Origin: JBKQVT01 sp052139835 | GTDB taxonomy: Bacteria > Planctomycetota > Planctomycetia > Pirellulales > Thermoguttaceae | Length of the DNA stretch: 12,072 nucleotides | Assembly: GCA_052139835.1 (NCBI GenBank) | Contig: JBKQVT010000101.1 | Coordinates: 1-12,072, forward strand | Direction of reading: 5' to 3' | Shown here: positions 5,508 through 12,072 of the stretch, in pieces | How the letters are laid out: each line of letters starts with the position of its first letter | How positions within the stretch are numbered: the first letter of the stretch is position 1 | Notes under the pieces: generated by a model | Database searches by the model: none | Told to the model about the DNA's origin: nothing | The model's input: the letters and a program-made list of their open reading frames with translations, nothing else | Program-made: the position numbers and the translations under genes

Positions 5508-5513
5508 CAAAAC

Positions 5514-5550
5514 GAACGTCGCCGGCTCGGGGGACAAGCCGGCGACGTTC
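5514..5550 (-). terminator. Intrinsic terminator of the secretin gene
   Basis: A perfect 14-bp inverted repeat, GAACGTCGCCGGCT (5514-5527) against AGCCGGCGACGTTC (5537-5550), with a 9-base loop. Read on the minus strand it is followed by CGTTTTGC, a short T-run (5509-5512), about 50 bases beyond the secretin stop. It lies between convergent genes and may also stop plus-strand transcripts, but there no T-run follows. Confidence 0.75.
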
Positions 5551-5598
5551 TGCGGAGGGAACAAAACGTTCGCGGGGGGAGCGAAAAGACCCAAGTGA

Positions 5599-8500
5599 TT
5601 ACGGCACCGTGACGCCCATCTTTTCTTCTTCCTCTTCCTCCACGATGATGCGGGGGGTGACCATCATCATCAGGCTGGAGGTGTCGCGGCCGATGGCGGT
5701 GTTCTTGAACAGGCGGTTGATGTACGGGATCTTATCGAGGATTGGCACGCCGAATTCCTCGCGGTCCTCGCTGAGCCGCTTGATGCCGCCCAGGAGCACG
5801 GTGCCGCCGTCGGGCACGCTGACGGTGGTCGTCACGGTCACGAAGGAGAAGGTCGGCAACTGCACCGTCGTCCCTTGCGTCGAGGTGGTGGTGGTATCGT
5901 TGTTGTTGTTGAAGAGGTTTCCGGCGGGATTGGTTTGCAGCAGGCCGTTACGGGTGGTGTCGGTCGACGTCGAGGTCGTTCCCGTGAAGGTGAATTCGTT
6001 CACCGCCGTGATCTTGCTGAAGAAGGGGACGATGGTGAGGCGGACGAAGCGGCGATCGTTGGAGACCACCGCCTGCACGGTCATGAAGGTGCCCTCGGAG
6101 AGGACCACGATCACCGGCTGCTCGGCGGCGGCGAAGTCGCCGACCACGGGGACCACGCTGATCACGAACGGCGTCTGCGAGGTGTCGGAGACGAAGGCCT
6201 GCTGGCCGTTGAAGAGGGTGACTTTGGGGGCTTGCAGGACGTTGCTGCGGGTATCGCCTTGGGCGGCGTTGATGAAGAAGTAGGCCTCGATGTTGCTGAG
6301 GATGGCGAAGCCCATCGAGGCGCCCGCCGCGGCGTTGAAACCGCCGAATTGCGGCACCGCCAGGGAATAACTGCCTTGCGAGAAGGGGATGTCCAGGTCG
6401 GAGGTGAAGACCGGCGATCCGGCCGGGTTGCCGGTGGTTTGGTTTTGCAGGCCCGCCACGGCCGTGCCGTTGTTGATCACGTAATTCCGCGTGGCCAAGC
6501 CGGTGACGCTGCTGGTCGTGATGGGGCCGAAACCGGCGGCCGTGGGATTGGTGTTGTTCTGCGTGATGTTGAAGTCGAAGTCCACGCCGATGCGTTCGAA
6601 GAAGCTGTCGCTGAGGGTGATGAAGCGGACTTCGATGGTGACCTGCAGGTCTTGCATGCGCCGCAGTTGCTCCAGGAGGTCGACGATCTCCTCGTGGACT
6701 TCCTGGGTCTGGCTGATGACCAGGCTCAGATTGGTCTCGAACTTGGCGATCGAGCCCTGTCCACCGACCTCGTCCCAGGTTTGGGGGGCGACGGTGGAGT
6801 GGATGAGGTCGATGAGGCTGTCGAAATCGGCGCCCGCGCCGCCGCCCGCCCCGCCGGGGCCGTTGGCGCCCGCGGGCGTGTTGTTGGGTTGTTGGCCGGC
6901 GCCGGTTTGGCCGGGCAACTGGGCCAGCACGGCCGGGTTGATCATGCCCGACTGCTTGCCGTCCTTGCTGGAAGCCACCATGGCCATCGGCGTGGTCATC
7001 ATGTTCGGCGAATTCCCACCGCTGACGTTGGCCATCGCGGTGCTGTAGGCCCCCTGCAGTCCCATGTGCGGCCCGCCGGTGAAGTTCGGGATCGGGATCA
7101 CCAGGTCGGCCACGTTGTAGGTCACCGCGTAGACCTGCCCGGCGCGCATCTGCTCGCTGGTAATCTTCAACACCTCGTCCTTGACCACGTAACTGAGGTG
7201 CAGCGGCTCCAGGATCAGGTCCAAGGCGCTCTTGAGCATCACTTCGTGGCGGATCTCGATGGTGATCGGCGTGTCCGAAGAGACCCCCTCTGCCTCCAGG
7301 CCCGACGGATCCAGGTGCACGTTCACGTCCGCCAGCCGCGCCAGGTGCTCCATCACCTTGCTCAGCGGCGTGGCGTTGAAGGCCACGGAAACGGGCGTCT
7401 TCAGCTTCTTTTCGATTTCCACTTCCTGCTCGTTGCGACGCCGCTGACGCTCCATGGCCAGCCGCGAACGCCGCCCCTTGAGATCCTTCCAGGTTCTCGG
7501 GTCGGGGAATTGGTAGGGGTCGTTGTCGTCAAAGGGCTTGGCGGCCTTGTCCACGTTGAGCATGGCGTCGACGAAGCCCTTTTCCAGGTCGTCCTGGGCT
7601 TTCTTGCTCTCCCGGACGTTGCGCGCCAAGCGCGACGTCACCTGGAGCTGCGCGACGACTGGATTCTTCGGGTCCAGCTCGGCGGCGCGCTTGGCCACGA
7701 TTTCGGCCTCCGGGTAGCGCTGTTCCTCGATCAGGTGGTTGTATTCATTCACCAGCGTCTGGAGCTTCTGTTGCCGGTCGAGTCTTTCCTGCTTCTCGCG
7801 CTGGATCTCCTGCCGGGTGTGATTGTTCCGGTCGGCCAATTCGAGCCGGGGACCATTCTTGGCGATGAAGTCGTGGACCTCCGCCAGGCTGCGATCGCAG
7901 TTCCTCAGGAGGATGTCGCGGTATTGCGGGGTCAGACCGGCCGCCTCGATCCGCTTGCGCTCTTGCTCCAGCAGGGCCAAGGCCCCTTTGGAGTCTTTTT
8001 CCAGGATCGAACGGGCGGCCGATTCCTGCCGCTCCAGTTCCGTGGCCAACTGCCGCGCCAACGCCTGTTGCCTGGCGACCTCTTCGTCGACGACCGGCTG
8101 GCCCATCGGCCCCTGGCCGGCGCGCACCGGGGGCGCGGAGAGCAATTGCAAGTGATCCAGCAACCGCTGGGCGGTGCTGGGATCCATTTCGTTGACATAG
8201 GCGGCGGCCTGGCGGAAGCATTGCAGGGCCTTGTCGCGGTCATGCGCCCGCAGCGCGGCTTCGCCCTGTTGGAACAAGGCATAGCCCGGCGAAGTGCCCG
8301 GCGCGGCAGCGGCGGCCGGCGGCGGCAAGGCCGGCGGCGAGGACGGTGGCGCGGCGGGAGTTGGCGATTCGGGCGGGGGGGGCACCGGCTCGGCAACTCC
8401 GGGCGGCGGCGGCGGGGTGGTGGGAGCCGCTTGCACGGCGGCCGCTTGCACGTTGTACGTCGTGTCGCGGCCGGGATTGTAGACGGCCGCCACCGCCGGT

Positions 8501-9573
8501 TCCGGCGACGGGCCCGCGGCGGGCGGCGGCACGGCCAGCCCTTCGCTGACCATCGCCACTCCCGTCGTGTTGTCGCTCCCCGTCATGGGGCGCGCATCGC
8601 CCGGCGGCGGCAACGGCCGGATCAGCGTGTCGCTTTGCCGGCGGGCCGCGGCGATCTCCGCCAGCAAGTTCTGCGGCCGGGCCTCGAAGGGACTATACGT
8701 GACCTGTTGCTGGGCGGCACGATTGGCCAACTCTTCCGCCTCGTCGAATTGCCCGTAGTGAAGCAACGCCTCGGACTCTTCCATCAACAGGCGGGCATAG
8801 GCGCGGCGACCCGCTTCCGTGTTGCGATCCAGCGTCACGATCTCCTGGTACTTGGCGATGGTCGCCTCGACCTTCGCCGGGCTGTCGTCCAACGGTCCAT
8901 AGCGGACCTCCAGACGCTTGGCCTGGTTGAGCCGCTCGACGGCGCGGCGGACATCACCCACGGCCAGGGCGCGCCGCGAGAGCCGCAACAGGTTGTCGCT
9001 CTCGGTCCGCCGGCCGGCGCCGGTCGGCACGGCTTGCCGGGCCAGGGCCGGGGGCAGGTGTTGATCGTCCGCGGTCGGCGGCGCCGGCAGGACCGGCGTC
9101 GCGCCGGCCGCCAGGGCTCCGTCGGAGGGGGCCCTCACGCGGCCGTAGAACGGGTCGGCCGGCGCATCCGCCCTCGGGGTCGCCCCCGGCGGCGGGTATC
9201 CTTGGCCCGGCGGTCCGCTCAGTCCGCTGTTGGCGTTGCGAATCTGCTCCAGGGCCTGGCGGGCCTTCCGCGGCGTGTCCTCCATGGTGATCGGCGAGTA
9301 TTCGACCTTCAGCGATTCCGCTTGGGAGATCAACATCTCCGCGGTCGGCAGATCGTTTTCCCTCATCGCCTGGCGTGCCCGCCGCAGGAGATCGGCCGCT
9401 TGTTGCCGCTTGTCGTCCGGCGGGGAACTGGTCCCCTCGGCCTGGGCCACGCCCGCGGCGCCGACCAGGATGGCCAGTCCGCCGCCGGCGGGTCCCGCCA
9501 AGACCCGGCTTGCCGAGAAGCACAGAACGACTGCCATCCATCCGCATAGTACGCTCGCGGTCGCTTTCAACAC
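5599..9573 (-). CDS. Large secretin (type II/III secretion family) with TPR-like N-terminal region
   Basis: 1324 residues, twice the size of GspD or PilQ. Secretins form multimeric outer-membrane channels. In order: signal peptide (about 1-46); TPR-like helical repeats at about 56-113, 192-245 and 255-310, each closing with a V-x-Y-[SG]-P pattern; a Pro/Ala-rich linker (about 345-425); another helical repeat (430-475); a charged coiled-coil-like region (495-725); an STN/N0-like domain (726-806, SVAFNATPLSKVMEHLARLA); a Gly/Met/Asn-rich insertion (830-915); an N-domain (916-985); and the C-terminal secretin barrel (about 1095-1312), with VPDGGTVLLGGI (1253-1264) and GVPILDKIPYINRLFKN. It ends in a Glu run. 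The start is GTG 9573 with AAGGAG four bases upstream; TTG 9570 is possible. No GspE/F/G-like genes are nearby, so it is an orphan here. Planctomycetes have similar giant secretins of unproved cargo. Confidence 0.9.
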   Translation of the reverse strand: MLKATASVLCGWMAVVLCFSASRVLAGPAGGGLAILVGAAGVAQAEGTSSPPDDKRQQAADLLRRARQAMRENDLPTAEMLISQAESLKVEYSPITMEDTPRKARQALEQIRNANSGLSGPPGQGYPPPGATPRADAPADPFYGRVRAPSDGALAAGATPVLPAPPTADDQHLPPALARQAVPTGAGRRTESDNLLRLSRRALAVGDVRRAVERLNQAKRLEVRYGPLDDSPAKVEATIAKYQEIVTLDRNTEAGRRAYARLLMEESEALLHYGQFDEAEELANRAAQQQVTYSPFEARPQNLLAEIAAARRQSDTLIRPLPPPGDARPMTGSDNTTGVAMVSEGLAVPPPAAGPSPEPAVAAVYNPGRDTTYNVQAAAVQAAPTTPPPPPGVAEPVPPPPESPTPAAPPSSPPALPPPAAAAAPGTSPGYALFQQGEAALRAHDRDKALQCFRQAAAYVNEMDPSTAQRLLDHLQLLSAPPVRAGQGPMGQPVVDEEVARQQALARQLATELERQESAARSILEKDSKGALALLEQERKRIEAAGLTPQYRDILLRNCDRSLAEVHDFIAKNGPRLELADRNNHTRQEIQREKQERLDRQQKLQTLVNEYNHLIEEQRYPEAEIVAKRAAELDPKNPVVAQLQVTSRLARNVRESKKAQDDLEKGFVDAMLNVDKAAKPFDDNDPYQFPDPRTWKDLKGRRSRLAMERQRRRNEQEVEIEKKLKTPVSVAFNATPLSKVMEHLARLADVNVHLDPSGLEAEGVSSDTPITIEIRHEVMLKSALDLILEPLHLSYVVKDEVLKITSEQMRAGQVYAVTYNVADLVIPIPNFTGGPHMGLQGAYSTAMANVSGGNSPNMMTTPMAMVASSKDGKQSGMINPAVLAQLPGQTGAGQQPNNTPAGANGPGGAGGGAGADFDSLIDLIHSTVAPQTWDEVGGQGSIAKFETNLSLVISQTQEVHEEIVDLLEQLRRMQDLQVTIEVRFITLSDSFFERIGVDFDFNITQNNTNPTAAGFGPITTSSVTGLATRNYVINNGTAVAGLQNQTTGNPAGSPVFTSDLDIPFSQGSYSLAVPQFGGFNAAAGASMGFAILSNIEAYFFINAAQGDTRSNVLQAPKVTLFNGQQAFVSDTSQTPFVISVVPVVGDFAAAEQPVIVVLSEGTFMTVQAVVSNDRRFVRLTIVPFFSKITAVNEFTFTGTTSTSTDTTRNGLLQTNPAGNLFNNNNDTTTTSTQGTTVQLPTFSFVTVTTTVSVPDGGTVLLGGIKRLSEDREEFGVPILDKIPYINRLFKNTAIGRDTSSLMMMVTPRIIVEEEEEEKMGVTVP

Positions 9574-9684
9574 GATTCTCCTTTGCTTTCAAACGCTGTC
9601 CGCGGTCGCCCGAGGAACCTTCGGCCAGACAGCCATGACGAGCTTGGTGATGAGATCAAAAAGATGTTTGCGAGAAGGAGCGGT

Positions 9685-9713
9685 TAAATACCTGGAGAAT
9701 TCCCACCGGTCAA
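9685..9713 (-). promoter_or_regulatory. Candidate promoter of the secretin gene
   Basis: On the minus strand TTGACC (9708-9713) and TATTTA (9685-9690) are 17 bases apart. The -35 is 5 of 6, the -10 only 3 of 6. Transcription would start near 9678, giving a leader of about 105 nt before GTG 9573. Confidence 0.45.
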
Positions 9714-9752
9714 GGGCAATTCTGCGGGATTCCGCCTTTTGCGACGAAAATC

Positions 9753-9770
9753 CCCGCCCTCCGGGGCGGG
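9753..9770 (-). terminator. Intrinsic terminator downstream of hemH
   Basis: CCCGCCC (9753-9759), 4-base loop, GGGCGGG (9764-9770), a 7-bp GC stem. Read on the minus strand it is followed by GGATTTTCG, a T-run at 9747-9751. It lies about 130 bases past the hemH stop and just upstream of the secretin promoter, so it separates the two units. The rest of 9574-9901 holds no gene; 9840-9862 (TTCACCACGGAG) and 9866-9897 look like repeat debris. Confidence 0.65.
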
Positions 9771-9865
9771 CGCGACGGCCTCGGAGCCGCGCGTTGGGGA
9801 AGAAGAGGAAGACTGGGCAACTCGCAGAATGACCGAAGAGGGGTTCACCACGGAGATGAGGAGCA

Positions 9866-9897
9866 AAGGGGGAGGGCGGAGGGCGGAAGGGGGAAGG
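9866..9897 (+). repeat. Polypurine tract, inverted partner of 11914-11944
   Basis: A run of A and G (broken only by C in GGGCGGA units). It shares the 18-mer AAGGGGGAGGGCGGAGGG with the reverse complement of 11914-11944. It abuts the TAATCCC repeat that forms the end of hemH. Confidence 0.75.
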
Positions 9898-9898
9898 T

Positions 9899-9925
9899 TT
9901 TCTAATCCCTAATCTCTAATCCCTC
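9899..9925. repeat. CTAATCCC repeat forming the hemH 3' end
   Basis: CTAATCCC, TAATCTC and TAATCCCT units in tandem, resembling the right arm of copy 2 (TTCTCTAATCCCCAATCCC). Read on the minus strand they encode the last hemH residues (GLEIRD) and its TAG stop. Confidence 0.75.
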
Positions 9926-11002
9926 CGAGTGCGGCTCGCAGAAATCGGCCCCCGGACCGTGGCTCCCCAAGGCCAGTCGCGTGGGCTTGGTCTCGGTCCG
10001 CTCCAAGACCAATTCACGGATCATCTGCACAAAACGCCGATGGCTGCCCACCACCCCGCTCCGCACCAGGTTCAGACCCAACTCCTCGCACAGCCGGCCA
10101 ACTTCCACGTCCAGATCGTAGACGGTCTCCATGTTCTCGCAAACGAACCCGATCGGCGCCAGGACCACGTCGCGACTCCCGCCGCCGGCGGCCAGCGCGC
10201 GGAGATAGTCGGCCACGTCGGGTTCGAGCCACGTTTGCCCCGGCGGCCCGCTGCGACTCTGATACGCCAGGTGCCAGGGTGCGTGTCCCAGCCGCTGCGA
10301 CACCAGGGCGCAGGCCTCCTGAAGCTGCTGCTGGTAGGAGCAATTGCAGGTCATCGATGCGGGAACGCTGTGCGCCGTGTAGACCAGCCGCGCGGCGGCG
10401 CGGCGCTCGGCGGGCAGCGATTCCAACGCGTCCCAGACGCGATCGGCCATCGCCTCGATAAATCCCGGATGATTGTAGAACAGCCGCAGCTTGTCGATCC
10501 GCGGGGCCTCGGCGCCCGCTTCCTGGCAGGCGGCGGCGATGTCTTTGACGTATTGGCCGCAGCCGGGATAGGAGCCGAACGCCGAAGTGACAAACGCCAA
10601 CGCCCGCCGCACGCCGTCCTCGGCCATCTGCCGCACCGTATCGCCCAGCAGCGGATGCCAGTGGCGGTTGCCCCAGTAGACCGGCAGCCGCGGACCGTGG
10701 GCGTTCAGCTCTGTGACCAGCGCGAAGACCAGCGCGCGGACCTGGGCGTTGGCTGGGCTGACGCCGCCGAAGGGCTCGTAATGCCGGGCGACTTCCTGCA
10801 GCCGCTGCGGCGGCACATTCTTGCCGCGGGCCACGTTTTTCAGAAAGGGCATGACCTCGTCCGGGCCTTCCGGCCCGCCGAAGGAGACCACGAGCAGGGC
10901 GTCGTAGGAAGGCGGAGGAAGCGAGCCGCCGGGTTTATCCCGGCGGTTGGGCGGCGTCTCCGAGTCGCCCGAGGGCGGAAGGTCGGCAGTTGGGTCGCTC
11001 AT
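9902..11002 (-). CDS. hemH: Ferrochelatase (HemH/CpfC family)
   Basis: 366 residues. It inserts Fe2+ into a porphyrin in the last steps of haem synthesis; whether the substrate is protoporphyrin or coproporphyrin cannot be fixed from sequence alone. The fold starts near residue 33 (YDALLVVSFGGPEGPDEV) after a disordered, Pro-rich extension of about 32 residues. Key sites are the catalytic His211 in YTAHSVP and the acidic Glu292 in GFVCENMETVYD. Cys148 in SYPGCGQY matches the internal cysteine that binds a [2Fe-2S] cluster in mycobacterial enzymes. The C-terminal cluster cysteines expected near the end are mostly absent: only Cys355 (DFCEPH) remains, followed by repeat-encoded GLEIRD. ATG 11002 is the only good start close to the promoter; its ribosome-binding site is weak (GAAGAAA). 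A terminator follows at 9753-9770. The gene is divergent from the small-gene cassette. Confidence 0.92.
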   Translation of the reverse strand: MSDPTADLPPSGDSETPPNRRDKPGGSLPPPSYDALLVVSFGGPEGPDEVMPFLKNVARGKNVPPQRLQEVARHYEPFGGVSPANAQVRALVFALVTELNAHGPRLPVYWGNRHWHPLLGDTVRQMAEDGVRRALAFVTSAFGSYPGCGQYVKDIAAACQEAGAEAPRIDKLRLFYNHPGFIEAMADRVWDALESLPAERRAAARLVYTAHSVPASMTCNCSYQQQLQEACALVSQRLGHAPWHLAYQSRSGPPGQTWLEPDVADYLRALAAGGGSRDVVLAPIGFVCENMETVYDLDVEVGRLCEELGLNLVRSGVVGSHRRFVQMIRELVLERTETKPTRLALGSHGPGADFCEPHSEGLEIRD

Positions 11003-11038
11003 GGTTTTTTCTTCGCGTTTACGGGAACCTATATTGGG

Positions 11039-11066
11039 ATTGTAACCGGCGGGGGCGGAGATACAA
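11039..11066 (-). promoter_or_regulatory. Candidate hemH promoter
   Basis: On the minus strand TTGTAT (11061-11066) and TACAAT (11039-11044) are 16 bases apart; 4 and 5 of 6 consensus matches. Transcription would start near 11032, about 30 nt before ATG 11002. Confidence 0.45.
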
Positions 11067-11103
11067 CCGGCGGCCTATTCCCTCTTCTCCCCCAAGCCGG
11101 CCA

Positions 11104-11112
11104 TGCTAGAAT
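11104..11112 (+). promoter_or_regulatory. Extended -10 box of the small-gene cassette
   Basis: TGCTAGAAT (11104-11112) is an extended -10 (TGn plus TAGAAT, 5 of 6). There is no good -35. The predicted start near 11118-11120 is only a few bases before ATG 11123, implying a leaderless or nearly leaderless mRNA. AGGAGG (11117-11122) directly touches the ATG, too close for normal Shine-Dalgarno use. Confidence 0.4.
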
Positions 11113-11122
11113 AGCTAGGAGG

Positions 11123-11359
11123 ATGAACAACCACAAGAACAAGCACATCCGCGCGGCAGTGGACTACGCCCTGGGGCATGGCTGGCGGTTGGTGCTGGCC
11201 GGTCCAAGGGCGCATATCTGGGGCAAATTGTACTGCCCACAGCATGATCGGACTGGCTGCGACCAAGCCGTCTACTCCACGCCGCGCGTGCCGGAATGGC
11301 ACGCCGAGGATATTCGGCGGGCCGTTGACTCCTGCCCTCACCATCGGAGGCAACCATGA
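11123..11359 (+). CDS. Small HicA-like candidate protein (78 aa)
   Basis: A 78-residue basic protein: KHIRAAVDYALGHGWRLVLAG, split here as a helix (7-20) and strand (21-27), then AHIWGKLYC, QAVYSTP and a final helix PEWHAEDIRRAVD. The predicted helix-strand-strand-strand-helix order and His30 in the AHIWG turn resemble the HicA mRNA-interferase fold, but the sequence is not classical HicA. It also has CPQH and further Cys/His residues (Cys38, His41, Cys46, Cys71, His73, His74) that might bind metal. Similar small proteins with the G-x-L-x-C-P and STP-x-x-P-x-x-H-A pattern are common as hypothetical proteins. It overlaps the next gene by ATGA, so the two are translationally coupled. Toxin function is inference. 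The start is ATG 11123; AGGAGG is directly adjacent and no other start exists before codon 13. Confidence 0.65.
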   Translation: MNNHKNKHIRAAVDYALGHGWRLVLAGPRAHIWGKLYCPQHDRTGCDQAVYSTPRVPEWHAEDIRRAVDSCPHHRRQP

Positions 11360-11616
11360 ACTACGGGTTCCATTTGATTCTCAAGGAAGGCACCGAGATC
11401 ACCGAGGAACTGGCTGACAAGCTTTTTGAGGCGGGCTGCGACGACGGCACGCCGGGAACCTTCTGCGGGACACCTTTCATCAGCTTCCACCGGGACGCGG
11501 ACAGCCTGGAGTCCGCCATCCGCAGCGCGGTGGCCGATGTCCAAAGGGCCGGGTGTCTTGTCGAGCGACTTCAGATCGAGCACGACTCGCCGCTGCTGTC
11601 CTCCGGAGCGGGCTAG
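11356..11616 (+). CDS. Small partner protein, ferredoxin-like (86 aa)
   Basis: 86 residues, acidic: MNYGFHLILKEGTEITEELADKL, quoted as a strand (2-10) and helix (14-26), then EAGCDDGTPG, the strand TPFISFHRDA, a helix SLESAIRSAVADVQRAG and a last strand LVERLQIE. The alternating strand-helix pattern suggests a ferredoxin-like or HicB-N-like fold. The AGCDDG turn and the F-x-R-x-A-x-S-x-x-x-A-I pattern recur in a family of uncharacterised small bacterial proteins, often next to an HTH gene. ATG 11356 overlaps the stop of the preceding gene (ATGA). It is a natural candidate for the neutralising partner of the upstream basic protein, but that is inference from charge, size and coupling. The HTH gene follows after 15 bases. 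Confidence 0.68.
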   Translation: MNYGFHLILKEGTEITEELADKLFEAGCDDGTPGTFCGTPFISFHRDADSLESAIRSAVADVQRAGCLVERLQIEHDSPLLSSGAG

Positions 11617-11631
11617 AGAGGACGACAAAAA

Positions 11632-11892
11632 ATGCCGGCGCTGCCGAAGCCCGACGAGCAGGGGCGATTCCCCGCCCTCCAGTACGCGCGAATCTCGCTG
11701 GCCCGCGACCTCATCCGGGATCGCCAGGGCGTCGGGCTGAGTCAACAGCGATTGGCCGACCTGGCGGGCGTCCGGCAGGAAACCCTCTGGCGGATCGAAA
11801 CCGGCCGGCGCACGGCCATCCCGAGGACCGTCGACAAGATCATGCGGGTGATCGAGGCGGAGCGGCGGCGGCGTTCCAAGAGAGGCCGGTAA
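11632..11892 (+). CDS. XRE/Cro-C1 family HTH regulator (86 aa)
   Basis: 86 residues with one helix-turn-helix of the Cro/C1 type at about 35-75: LSQQRLADLAGVRQETLWRIETGRR, here in parts LSQQRLADLAGV (helices 1-2) and RQETLWRIETG (recognition helix), then TVDKIMRVIEA. The N-terminus (PALPKPDEQGRFPALQYARISLARDLI) is a short segment seen in planctomycete HTH antitoxin-like proteins. The C-terminus is strongly basic (RRRRSKRGR), so extra non-specific DNA or RNA binding is possible. AGAGGA (11617-11622) is 9 bases before ATG 11632. It follows the previous gene by 15 bases and very probably shares its transcript, acting as autoregulator and perhaps as antitoxin. No RelE/HigB-like toxin is adjacent; the only one in the window is the broken copy at 631-893. 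Confidence 0.85.
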   Translation: MPALPKPDEQGRFPALQYARISLARDLIRDRQGVGLSQQRLADLAGVRQETLWRIETGRRTAIPRTVDKIMRVIEAERRRRSKRGR

Positions 11893-11913
11893 GGAACCGC
11901 CAGCCCGCCTGTG

Positions 11914-11944
11914 TCTCCTTCCCCCCTCCGCCCTCCCCCTTCCG
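11914..11944 (-). repeat. Polypyrimidine tract, inverted partner of 9866-9897
   Basis: The reverse complement shares the 18-mer AAGGGGGAGGGCGGAGGG with 9866-9897. It lies between the HTH gene and the tRNA 3' end. It might end transcripts or simply be a mobile-repeat fossil. Confidence 0.75.
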
Positions 11945-11948
11945 CGAG

Positions 11949-12022
11949 TGACCCCGACGGGATTTGAACCCGTGTTCCAGGCTTGAAAGGCCTGTGTCCT
12001 AACCTGGTTAGACGACGGGGCC
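11949..12022 (-). tRNA. tRNA-Glu (anticodon UUC)
   Basis: A complete 74-nt cloverleaf on the minus strand. The acceptor GGCCCCG pairs with CGGGGTC (one G-U), the D-stem is GTCT/GGAC, the anticodon arm CAGGC-CTTTCAA-GCCTG shows TTC at positions 34-36, and the T-arm is ACGGG-TTCAAAT-CCCGT. The discriminator is A. The CCA end is not encoded (CTC follows), so it must be added enzymatically. It decodes GAA and GAG. Confidence 0.96.
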
Positions 12023-12036
12023 GAAGCAGACTCCCC

Positions 12037-12066
12037 TGTATATCCGCCTGGGGGGGCTGTCGTCAA
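12037..12066 (-). promoter_or_regulatory. Promoter of tRNA-Glu
   Basis: On the minus strand TTGACG (12061-12066) and TATACA (12037-12042) are 18 bases apart; 5 and 4 of 6 to consensus. The -10 ends 14 bases before the mature tRNA 5' end, a normal distance for a tRNA gene. Confidence 0.6.
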
Positions 12067-12072
12067 GGGTGG

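Noticed and set aside
5875..9549. Very long open frame (1224 codons) on the plus strand
   Set aside because: It is antisense to the secretin gene, low in complexity and rich in Arg, Gly and His; GC-rich codon use opens this frame. The minus-strand protein has a signal peptide and secretin motifs.
9929..11359. 476-codon plus-strand open frame
   Set aside because: Most of it is antisense to hemH. Only its last 78 codons, from ATG 11123, are supported as a gene.
11338..12066. 242-codon minus-strand open frame across the HTH gene and the tRNA
   Set aside because: It runs through tRNA-Glu and is antisense to two better-supported genes.

Overview
The window is GC-rich bacterial chromosome and most resembles a planctomycete of the Pirellulales type. 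Three things suggest this: the housekeeping order prs, rplY, pth, rpsF, ssb, rplI without rpsR; a planctomycete-style ECF-like sigma factor; and a very large secretin with TPR-like and proline-rich N-terminal regions. The assignment comes from recognised families and gene order, not from a database search.

Layout. Bases 1-480 hold the 3' half of prs (PRPP synthase). Bases 631-1093, on the minus strand, hold a toxin-antitoxin-like pair: an intact small antitoxin candidate and a RelE/HigB-like toxin broken by an extra copy of a 5-bp repeat. A well-formed promoter at 1131-1159 drives the pair. Bases 1366-4226 are a plus-strand translation/replication cluster: rplY (L25/CTC), pth, rpsF, ssb, rplI. 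Bases 4227-4829 are mostly non-coding, with a good promoter, a hairpin and a doubtful 72-aa ORF, and lead into a sigma-70-family (ECF-like) factor at 4830-5405. A strong hairpin terminator at 5514-5550 separates this from the convergent 1324-residue secretin (5599-9573, minus). Behind the secretin lie its promoter, the hemH terminator and ferrochelatase hemH (9902-11002, minus). Divergent from hemH is a compact plus-strand cassette of three small genes (11123-11892): a HicA-like candidate, a ferredoxin-like partner candidate and a Cro/C1-type HTH protein. A tRNA-Glu(UUC) with its own promoter closes the window on the minus strand.

Shared logic. The first cluster supplies translation and replication parts: ribosomal proteins, recycling of peptidyl-tRNA, single-stranded DNA binding, and PRPP for nucleotides. 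The secretin would form an outer-membrane channel; no other secretion genes are visible here. The two small-gene cassettes are accessory.

The most unusual non-coding feature is a set of short interspersed repeats that sit at or just behind stop codons. They include GGGATTTAG-type inverted repeats after rpsF and after the sigma gene, a related tract that supplies the last codons and stop of hemH, a TTAGARC heptamer array starting on the ssb stop codon, and an inverted pair of polypurine tracts. The broken toxin, the repeat-derived hemH tail and the three-gene cassette are the best leads.
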